NCBI GenBank assembly: GCA_944376605.1
Contig: CALWDE010000004.1
Location: 1 to 64,000, forward strand
Source: an uncultured Bacilli bacterium
GTDB lineage: Bacteria; Bacillota_I; Bacilli_A; RFN20; CAG-826
Reading direction: 5' to 3'
DNA length: 64,000 nucleotides
Numbering within the stretch: the first letter of the stretch is position 1; every line of letters starts with the position of its first letter. Positions 16,194 to 24,800 of the stretch are shown here, piece by piece. A model generated the notes under the pieces. It ran no database searches and was not told the origin of the DNA. It was given only the letters and a program-made list of their open reading frames with translations. The translations under genes and the position numbers were made by a program.

Positions 16194-17387
16194 ATGATTA
16201 CCTTATTAAGACGTCTATTTATTCCGAACTATCAAAATACGGAATCCCCGAAAGTAAGAGAAGCGCATGGCAAGCTTGTCTCTATTATGGGGATTATTAC
16301 CAATCTCATATTGATTATCTTAAAGATTACTGCTGCAGTTTTAGTATTTACCCAAAGCGGTGTTCTTTCTGCCGCTCTTCTTGCGGATGCCATTAATAAC
16401 GTCTCAGACGTTACCACTTCTTTTGTATCTCTTTTTTCCTTCAAACTTGCTGGTAAGCCTGCTGATAAAGATCATCCTTATGGTCATGAGAGAATTGAAT
16501 ACATTGCTGGACTTGTTATTTCGGTCATTGTTTTAATGCTTGGCGCGACATTATTACAAGAATCCATTACCAAAGTCATTGCAGGAGATTTAGCAAGTTA
16601 TGACTTATTCACCATCATTATCTTAGCAGTCTCCATACTTCTAAAAATTGTGCAAGGTTTCTTCTATAGAGGTTTTGCAAAAGTCATTCACTCGGAATCT
16701 TTAAAAGCCTCCGCGTTAGATTCTTGGAGCGATTCCATTTCCACAACCTGCATCTTAATCTCGGGTGTTTTGTCTTATACCTTAGGATGGAATTTTTTAG
16801 ATGGATATATGGGTATTCTTGCTTCTTTATTCCTAATTGTTTCTGGTATTAAGATGCTTAAAGAAACTGCCGCACCTTTAATGGGCACTCCGATTCAAAA
16901 AGAATTTTTAGATGAAATTGTAGAAGAAGCAAAAAGAGACCCAAGAATCTTAGGCATTCATGATTTACTTCTTCATGACTATGGTCCCACAAAGCGTTTT
17001 GTATCTTTTCATGCAGAGATCGACTCTAAGATGAATATCTTGGACGCCCACGAAATGATTGATGATTTAGAAGAAGATTTAAAAAAGAAATATAACTTAA
17101 ATGTTTCTATTCATATGGATCCAGTTCTTGTCGGAGATAAAGAAACAGATGATTTGAGGGATGAAATATCAAAAATCCTTGCAGAACTTGATTCTTCTCT
17201 CCAAATTCACGATTTTCGTATTGTTTCATCGAAAGGACACACGAATATTATTTTTGATTTGGTTCTTCCTTTTGATTCCCCCTTATCTGAAACAAAAATC
17301 CTCAAGACTTTAGAGGATAAATTCGCTAATAGAAAAAAGCGTTATATCTTTAAAGTTACTTTTGATCGTCCCTATATTGCAGAATAA
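16194..17387 (+). CDS. Cation diffusion facilitator family transporter
   Basis: CDF proteins export divalent metals such as zinc, iron or manganese in exchange for protons. Metal-site motifs are LADAINNVSDVTTS, DHPYGHERIEYIAG and, in helix V, SALDSWSDSISTT; six helices are followed by a cytoplasmic domain. The second domain (about 200-397) is longer than usual: after the normal C-terminal fold an extra ferredoxin-like repeat appears to be present. The DxxxD pattern (D in helix II, D in helix V) leaves the metal undecided between Mn and Fe/Zn. Confidence 0.92.
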   Translation: MITLLRRLFIPNYQNTESPKVREAHGKLVSIMGIITNLILIILKITAAVLVFTQSGVLSAALLADAINNVSDVTTSFVSLFSFKLAGKPADKDHPYGHERIEYIAGLVISVIVLMLGATLLQESITKVIAGDLASYDLFTIIILAVSILLKIVQGFFYRGFAKVIHSESLKASALDSWSDSISTTCILISGVLSYTLGWNFLDGYMGILASLFLIVSGIKMLKETAAPLMGTPIQKEFLDEIVEEAKRDPRILGIHDLLLHDYGPTKRFVSFHAEIDSKMNILDAHEMIDDLEEDLKKKYNLNVSIHMDPVLVGDKETDDLRDEISKILAELDSSLQIHDFRIVSSKGHTNIIFDLVLPFDSPLSETKILKTLEDKFANRKKRYIFKVTFDRPYIAE

Positions 17388-17391
17388 AAAA

Positions 17392-17432
17392 GACTACTCT
17401 TCTTTCATGACAAAAAGGAGTAGCCTTCTTTC
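17392..17432 (+). terminator. Weak hairpin terminator after the CDF gene
   Basis: Arms CTACTC (17394-17399) and GAGTAG (17418-17423) followed by CCTTCTTTC. Stem is short and the T-tract is interrupted. Confidence 0.4.
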
Positions 17433-17466
17433 AAAATAAGTAAGTAAGAATAAATAGCTTTATCTT

Positions 17467-17667
17467 TTAAAAACCAAAAAGTCCCCCATTATCTCCATCG
17501 TAGACAATTTGTATTGTAATAGTCGCGTCTCTTTTGGCTTCAGGAACAATATTTCTTAAACGAAACGACATCGTTCTATTTCCACAATTATCCCCAACTC
17601 TTCCAATTTCAAAAGGAAGATAAGCATATCGTTTGTTATGGTACATAATAATAATTTCATCATCCAT
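17467..17667 (-). CDS. Small unknown protein (66 aa) at the distal end of the CRISPR array
   Basis: An open frame extends to 17700, but GGAGG (17677-17681) lies nine bases before the ATG at 17665-17667, which fixes the start. The protein begins MDDEIIIMYHNKRYAYLPFE and ends in a glycine-rich DGDNGGLFGF tail; mixed charge, probably beta-rich, no membrane segment. No family is recognised. It is on the same strand as the CRISPR array and cas genes and starts 80 bases beyond the last degenerate repeat, so it could be reached by array readthrough. Any CRISPR role is speculation. Confidence 0.6.
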   Translation of the reverse strand: MDDEIIIMYHNKRYAYLPFEIGRVGDNCGNRTMSFRLRNIVPEAKRDATITIQIVYDGDNGGLFGF

Positions 17668-17746
17668 ACTAGATAACCTCCAAAATGAGTTATAAGGCAA
17701 ATGTCTTTTTTCTCGTTAAAAACGATAATCGATAACCTAGTTGCTA

Positions 17747-19895
17747 GCAAATTAGTGACCCGATTTTGCATTACTCCCAAACTTTTAATAAGGCAGACTG
17801 ACACCGAAAGGTGTTAGGAAGTGACCCGATTTTGCATTACTCCCAAACTGCCATGACGTCAGAAAAGACGAGGAGCCCGTTAGGAAGTGACCCGATTTTG
17901 CATTACTCCCAAACGAGGTCTTTATCGTGGAAAATGTATATTTTGTTAGGAAGTGACCCGATTTTGCATTACTCCCAAACTTCATAGAAGATTGTAACGC
18001 TAATGACAGCGTTAGGAAGTGACCCGATTTTGCATTACTCCCAAACAGCAAGACTGCTCTATATCACTCTTACAAGGTTAGGAAGTGACCCGATTTTGCA
18101 TTACTCCCAAACTATCGTTGTTAATCATTTGGATTTTTATATGTTAGGAAGTGACCCGATTTTGCATTACTCCCAAACTTAAGCCTGTTTATATGTCTTT
18201 GGAAACCGGTTAGGAAGTGACCCGATTTTGCATTACTCCCAAACTTTGATTGTTTCTTTCTTGTCAAAATATACGTTAGGAAGTGACCCGATTTTGCATT
18301 ACTCCCAAACTGCGCGTGTTCTCGTAATAGAGTAAGAAATGTTAGGAAGTGACCCGATTTTGCATTACTCCCAAACAATATCTTGGTGGTAAGCGTGTTC
18401 CTATTAGTTAGGAAGTGACCCGATTTTGCATTACTCCCAAACAAGTACGCCCTATTTTAATATGATAATAATGTTAGGAAGTGACCCGATTTTGCATTAC
18501 TCCCAAACAACGCTCATCGTAGCAATAGCGGCGTTGGCGTTAGGAAGTGACCCGATTTTGCATTACTCCCAAACAAAATCATAAAGAGTTGGCGAGTATC
18601 CGCTGTTAGGAAGTGACCCGATTTTGCATTACTCCCAAACTTGTTAAATGAGAGAACCAAGAACTGGCGAGTTAGGAAGTGACCCGATTTTGCATTACTC
18701 CCAAACCCAACTTAATAAGGCTCGAACTTGGTCTTTGTTAGGAAGTGACCCGATTTTGCATTACTCCCAAACCTCTTGTTGGTATTTCTGGAGAACCTTC
18801 TTGTTAGGAAGTGACCCGATTTTGCATTACTCCCAAACAATTCCAGAACTTCACGCATATATGGATGATGTTAGGAAGTGACCCGATTTTGCATTACTCC
18901 CAAACATGAATCCGCCGGGCTCCTTTGCCTTGCAGGTTAGGAAGTGACCCGATTTTGCATTACTCCCAAACGACGACCTTGAACCTGTTGCCGGAATCGG
19001 CGTTAGGAAGTGACCCGATTTTGCATTACTCCCAAACACCTCACTTTCAGCGAGTTCGCGACCTTCCGTTAGGAAGTGACCCGATTTTGCATTACTCCCA
19101 AACCTGGTGATGGTGCTCCTGAGTTCCTTCTTGGTTAGGAAGTGACCCGATTTTGCATTACTCCCAAACGTTTTCTTCGTTTTTTGTGTAGACAATAAGG
19201 TTAGGAAGTGACCCGATTTTGCATTACTCCCAAACTCAAGAACCGAGCACATCAAATTAGAATAAGTTAGGAAGTGACCCGATTTTGCATTACTCCCAAA
19301 CCATAAAACGATGTTTATCGGTGTAGATTTGGTTAGGAAGTGACCCGATTTTGCATTACTCCCAAACGCTGGAACGTTGATACTTCAAAACTAAGAAGTT
19401 AGGAAGTGACCCGATTTTGCATTACTCCCAAACTCAGTATTTCAACACATCTGGATTTATCTGGTTAGGAAGTGACCCGATTTTGCATTACTCCCAAACA
19501 GAGTCTTCTCTCTGAATGTAATAAGCATTGTTAGGAAGTGACCCGATTTTGCATTACTCCCAAACGTCTGCTGCATGATCGTGAGCGCCTCCCTTGTTAG
19601 GAAGTGACCCGATTTTGCATTACTCCCAAACTAGTTTATAAGTATGGTTCAGTGCTTTTGTGTTAGGAAGTGACCCGATTTTGCATTACTCCCAAACGGT
19701 TGTTCATGGCTAGCGGGGCTCCTTATAGTTAGGAAGTGACCCGATTTTGCATTACTCCCAAACATAGCCAAACACTCTAGCATTATCAGTAGCGTTAGGA
19801 AGTGACCCGATTTTGCATTACTCCCAAACAATCAAACTTAAATTCGTTTGTGTATGTTTGTTAGGAAGTGACCCGATTTTGCATTACTCCCAAAC
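17747..19895 (-). CRISPR. Type II-A CRISPR array: 33 repeats of 36 bp, 32 spacers
   Basis: The plus strand shows a 36-base repeat beginning GTTAGGAAGTGACCCG and ending ATTACTCCCAAAC, repeating every 66 bases; in transcript sense it begins GTTTGGGAGTAATGC. Thirty-two copies are identical; the copy at 17747-17782 has five mismatches at one end, marking the oldest, leader-distal repeat. Thirty-one spacers are 30 nt and one (18839-18869) is 31 nt; all are different. Transcription is minus strand, from the csn2 side. Open frames running through the array are repeats translated by chance. Confidence 0.98.
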
Positions 19896-19987
19896 CTAAT
19901 TTAGCTGAGAAAATGCAATTTTTCGGTGTTACGAGCACCTAGAGCCACAAATATTTTAACTTTTCGTAAGTAAACAAAAAACACGTT
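19896..19987 (-). promoter_or_regulatory. CRISPR leader
   Basis: The 92 bases between the csn2 stop and the first repeat are AT-rich. A TAAAAT -10 candidate preceded by a T-rich -35 region lies mid-leader. This is the usual type II-A leader position, where promoter and spacer-integration signals sit. Confidence 0.65.
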
Positions 19988-20650
19988 TTAGTAAATTTCG
20001 CATAGGTCTTTATCAATTACAAAACGTTTTACTCCATTATGTTTCATGTCGTGATGATCGATATCAATTAAACATAACCCAATATAACCTAGTTCTTGTT
20101 TTAATATCACAATTTCCTCTTCTTCTAGATAAGCAAACAAGTCGTATGTAATAGCAAGTTTTAAATCCATAGCTTCTCGCCAAGCACGAAGATAAGAAAT
20201 TAAGCTCATTAAAAAGGAGCTCTCATCATAATCAAATTTAAAATCAAAGTGGCCAAGTAACTGCGTCAAACTGATTTGGTCATTAAAGGTAACTTGCCCC
20301 TCAAAATCAGAAGCAAATTCCTCCAATAACTCTGCAATAGCTTGATTAATTTTGTCAAATTTTTCTCTTCTTTCTGGAGTAAGAGCAGTGCGATCAATCT
20401 TTTTATATATTGCTGTAAGGATTTTCTTAGAATTCGGATCCAGATTTAATAAATCTCTTGTTACAACAAGATGCTTTTTAAGTGCTTTTTCCTTGCCATC
20501 TTCAAAAAGAGAGAAACTATTCTCTTCTCCGTAATCTAAAGCGTCAGAAAATCCTTTATATAGTTTTCTATTTTCAATAATTAGAGAGGCAATATCCCCT
20601 GGTTCTAAATCAATAGGAAATTGAAAGAAAGTCGAACGAAAACGAATCAT
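19988..20650 (-). CDS. csn2: CRISPR-associated protein Csn2
   Basis: Csn2 forms a ring around DNA ends and works with Cas1-Cas2-Cas9 in spacer acquisition; its presence defines subtype II-A. The 220-aa length and the pattern of an N-terminal beta region (SIIIEN-like ASLIIENRKLYKGF) followed by long helices and a C-terminal hydrophobic IVILKQELGYIGLCLIDI strand fit the family. It overlaps cas2 by four bases and is last before the array. Confidence 0.88.
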   Translation of the reverse strand: MIRFRSTFFQFPIDLEPGDIASLIIENRKLYKGFSDALDYGEENSFSLFEDGKEKALKKHLVVTRDLLNLDPNSKKILTAIYKKIDRTALTPERREKFDKINQAIAELLEEFASDFEGQVTFNDQISLTQLLGHFDFKFDYDESSFLMSLISYLRAWREAMDLKLAITYDLFAYLEEEEIVILKQELGYIGLCLIDIDHHDMKHNGVKRFVIDKDLCEIY

Positions 20651-20970
20651 ATAGTAACAATCCTTTCATCAGTTGTAAGAACATCTGTATCGGGCGAACC
20701 AAGAAGATAAGCCATATCTGCAAATTGCTTTTCAGTTACTTTTAAAACGGAAACCATTCCATCGTCTGGCATAATTTCGCGAACTTGTTTAATTGAGCTT
20801 TGCGCCGCTCGATCATCCATATTAAGTTTGACATAAACAGAAAACTGAAGACGATAAAAACCTTGCTTTTTTAAACCTTTGACAAACTTTGTGTATTTCT
20901 TTTTCTCACTATCTGTCGTAACGGGTAAATCAAAAAACAAAATTAACCTCATGCATCTAAGGGAGTTCAT
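20647..20970 (-). CDS. cas2: CRISPR-associated endoribonuclease/integrase subunit Cas2
   Basis: Small 107-aa protein with the Cas2 ferredoxin-like start MRLILFFDLP (conserved Asp) and GLKKQGFYRLQFSVYVKL. It bridges Cas1 dimers in the spacer integrase. The start at 20970 overlaps cas1 by 14 bases; a GGAGG-like site lies 13 bases upstream. An internal ATG at 20952 is the alternative start. Confidence 0.94.
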   Translation of the reverse strand: MNSLRCMRLILFFDLPVTTDSEKKKYTKFVKGLKKQGFYRLQFSVYVKLNMDDRAAQSSIKQVREIMPDDGMVSVLKVTEKQFADMAYLLGSPDTDVLTTDERIVTI

Positions 20971-21829
20971 AATTGACGAACTTCACCTCCTCCACTTTGT
21001 TTTGCTTTAAAGCAATGAGGCAAGACTGAACATAGTTATGGATTGCATTATCTAAAAACATGCAGGAGCCATCAAAAACTACTTTATTAGAAAGCATGGA
21101 AATATAAGTTTCTTTAAAGTTTTCTGTATTCACCTTTTCTCCTAGCACATAAGAATCAACATAAGGTCTTAATGGTTCAATCAAATCGCAAGATAAGTTA
21201 AAGCGATTTGTAGCCCCAATATGATGAATGCCAAGTTCCGTTAAATATCCAAAAGATTTTATTTCTCGAGAAATCGCTGAGAGCAAAATGCTATAACCAT
21301 AGTTGAGATAGATATTAGTTTGAACATCGTGATCAGAACGTTGAAAATTCGAACCAAAACAAGAAGAAAAATACACTCTTGCAGCGTGACCTTCTTGATT
21401 TTCTTTATCGCCCGGCGAAACTATACTTTCTAACTTTCTTAAGGAATCTGCTCCCTCTTTATGATAAAAGTTCAAGTTTCTTGCTTGATTCTTAATCTTT
21501 TCTTTAATAATTCTTTGCCAAAGAAGTCCCTTTGTGGACAACATCCACCCCATCTGTGTTTTGATCTTGTTATAGGCATCGTGGGTGCCTTGATACGCTA
21601 ATAACTCACCTTGAGGATTTGATTTTACATCACAAAAAATCACAGGAATCTTAGCTTCCATAAGGCGCGATAAAAGCGCTGCGGTCATTGAAACGCCAAC
21701 ATTTTGAATAATAAGTAAGGACACTTCATCTATATTAATCCGCGTTTCGTTGTCTCCGCGGCAAACAAGATAATTCATCGAGTATTCAAGTTTGCAGCGG
21801 TTTTTAATGACAACAGTGCGGAAAGCCAT
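20957..21829 (-). CDS. cas1: CRISPR-associated endonuclease Cas1
   Basis: The integrase that inserts spacers. The 290-aa protein carries the type II-A Cas1 pattern, with metal ligands expected at Glu 147 (QEGHAARVYF), His 203 (GIHHIGATNRF) and the Asp/Glu of DLIEPLRPYVDS (215-218). Its start lies two bases after the cas9 stop, and its end overlaps cas2, showing one operon. Confidence 0.95.
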   Translation of the reverse strand: MAFRTVVIKNRCKLEYSMNYLVCRGDNETRINIDEVSLLIIQNVGVSMTAALLSRLMEAKIPVIFCDVKSNPQGELLAYQGTHDAYNKIKTQMGWMLSTKGLLWQRIIKEKIKNQARNLNFYHKEGADSLRKLESIVSPGDKENQEGHAARVYFSSCFGSNFQRSDHDVQTNIYLNYGYSILLSAISREIKSFGYLTELGIHHIGATNRFNLSCDLIEPLRPYVDSYVLGEKVNTENFKETYISMLSNKVVFDGSCMFLDNAIHNYVQSCLIALKQNKVEEVKFVNYELP

Positions 21830-21831
21830 TT

Positions 21832-24800
21832 TTACTCTTCTTTATTTTCCCAAACTACTTTTTCAAAGAAACCAGTTACTGATTGGTGTATTAATTTGAT
21901 TTTAGGAGGAAGGATATTAGAAATATATTTTTCCATTTTTTTACTCTTTTCATCTAGAAAATAAAGATTAAAAGTATTGGCAAGTCGCGGTGCTGCAGCA
22001 TCAACTATAGATTTCATTATTAAACACTTGCTTATAATGTTCATTGAAATGAATTGATCACGATTTTCTTTTAGTATTCGACCAGCTTTGGCAGGCGCAA
22101 AATCTTTAGAAATATCGCTAAATAATTGGCTGCCCAGTTTGTCTTTGTATAGGTCATAAAGATGAACTAAATCGTCGTTTGAAATTGAGATTTCTTTTGT
22201 TCTTTCTTTATAACCCCCGGCAACAATGATCTTATTTTCATTCCAACTGGAAAATGCAAAACTTTTGTTAAGACATTTTTTTAATGTCTCCGTATCGGTA
22301 ACCTCGCTCTTACCACCATTTACACGTTTTGCTTCTTTGAATATTCGCGATAAACCGCGCAACATGCGATATTCATATTTATTAAAATATAATTGGTTTA
22401 AAGACTGAGCATATGTGCTTTGTGTTTTGGACCCGGAGATTTTAACTCTACCTACTCCCATCTCAAAAACCGACTGAAGTTTAACCACATCAACTTCAAC
22501 TTTTATAAAAGTAGTTTTATTTATGGAACAATAAGCGCGAGCTGCTTTTTCAATCTCCCCATGAGACTTATTAGGAGCATCCATAGTTCGAATCGGTATT
22601 AACTTCGAGCGAACTTCACCTTTTTTAGTTTTTTCTTTAATAATAGAAAAGAGACCGACTTTTAAAGAGCTATATCCTCCGTATTTAGGAGATGGTAAAT
22701 TCTCCTTTATTGGAAATATTTTGCTTCCGTCTTGCTTAACTTCACTTCGAGGAAGCAAACCTACTTTTTCGAATAACGAGGTATCACAATATGGCCGAAC
22801 TGTTACCAATACAGTTCCCTGTCTTTCATACATCTGCTTTTCGATTTTTGCCAACGACTCAGCATAATTCCAAGCGATAAACCCATCTTTGTCACACACA
22901 GGATCTTTATGCTCTCCAAGACGTTTAGGCAAGTCGTTAAACACACGGATAAAGACGTTTGTTTTCTTTTTTTCCTGTGTTTCAGAATCGGAAGACGTTT
23001 TGGCATCATTCACATCTTCCTCATAAGCTTCATTTACTCTTCTTTTGATTATTTCGATTCTCTCCGGGAAATACGCCCACATTGTTCTGCCGACAATAAT
23101 ATTTAAATATGCATCATAAGCATGGTGTAAATCGTTGGCTTCCCTGCACTTTAAAAGATCAAAATGTTCGCGGAATTCTGACACCAATTCTGCTTTAGAA
23201 TAGCGAACAAATGGTTCACTACCATCCTTTCTCTTCTCAAATGTTTTAATTAGGTTAATTGTGCCTATAACAGCCTGATTTGTTGTAGTTAATTGGCGAT
23301 TAACAAAACCAACTTTTTCGTCATCTGATAATGGTTTAGTTCTTGTGAGTTTTGCATATTTAACATCGGAAAGTAAATGAATATCTTTTAAGTATTTGTA
23401 GAATGTACGTGCTTCTGAACTCAACACATGTTGAGGAATTGGATATTCAGCAAATTTCTTTTGATTGGCATCATGTAAAACTAAAACACGATTCTCAAGA
23501 CTATCATCCTTCAACAAAGACTGCGGAATAATATGGTCTATCTCGCAATAATGTTCATCGTAGCATAAACGACCAAAATCTATTTTTTCTAAAGTGTACA
23601 TGCAGCGACCAAGTTGCATAAAGTAAAGATAAATTTTGTCGCTTCTCACTTTTGCCCCAAGCTTATCTTTTTCTTCTATGAGTTTGTTATTTGAGTTATC
23701 AAAATATGATTTATATTCTTGATTACTTTTTAACTTTTCCTTTTCACTTTCTGCTTTTTCATAAAAACCTTCTAATATCTCATAACGAGTCTTTGATTTT
23801 TTCCCTTTCGTATTTGGATTAGAAGATTGCCTAGTGCATTCCACATAATATTCATCAATAGGGGCGCGTAATATTTGCTGAACTTCTTCAATAATCTTAT
23901 AAGCTTGATAAATTGGTCTTTTCACTAAGGGAGATACATATAGTTCATCAATAAACGATCTTACTTTGGTATCCTTATCTCCGCTCGTTTCTCCTAAAGC
24001 TTCTTCTCTAATTCTGTCTAGTTCTTTGATAAAGCCATAGTCTTTATTATTCAATACTGCCATCATTGTTTGACCAGTATATTTCATGATATCAAGCAAA
24101 CTGCACTGTGCAGCTTCGCCATACTCATTGATTTTTATATAAGAGTTTTCTGTCTTAAGATTAAGAAATTCTGCAGATAAGTTCCCAAATTTTTTGAAAG
24201 ATTGGTTGGCAATATCCTTGCTTCGGCTTTCATCAAAACCATAAGATTTAAGTCGTTTAATCAAAGTAGATTTGTCTTCAAAAATGGCTAGATCTCTTAA
24301 AACATTCTCAACAAGGTCTTTTTTCCCTGCCTTAATTTCGTTTTTAAAATAAGCCCAAGGCTTCATGAACGGAATGTCTTTATTATCAATTTCTTTATTA
24401 CTGGAGTAAGTGATTTTGTGCCCTTTCCCAATTTCATGGTCCAAGAAATCTTGCAAATTTGTTTTCCCTTCTTTAAAGAAGTATTCAATGATTTGTTTTC
24501 TACCAATCTCACCTAGTCCATTGCTTGGCTCTTTATCCCAAGGAATTGGATTGCCATCGATAACACACCCGTTTAACCAGTTTACGGTTACGTATTCCGT
24601 ATAGAGAAGAGAATAGCGCGGTAAAGTGTTTGCTCCATAATAATAAGAACACTTCCCTGTCATTCTCCGAATGAATTTTTCTTCGCTTTTTGCATAATCA
24701 ATTTGGTCTTCCATGCTCCAAGGATAAATTGGTTCATTTGCAGGAGTATTAATTACAGCCCACACATTTTTCTCTTGATTATGCTTTTGTTTTAATGGGC

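Noticed and set aside
17556-17804. An 82-codon minus-strand frame overlapping the 66-aa gene
   Set aside because: It begins inside the last CRISPR repeat and has no ribosome binding site, whereas the other frame has GGAGG.
17785-19831. Several open frames of 60-134 codons on both strands within 17785-19831, each with a 22-codon periodic motif
   Set aside because: They are translations of the 66-bp CRISPR repeat-spacer unit, which is a multiple of three, not proteins.
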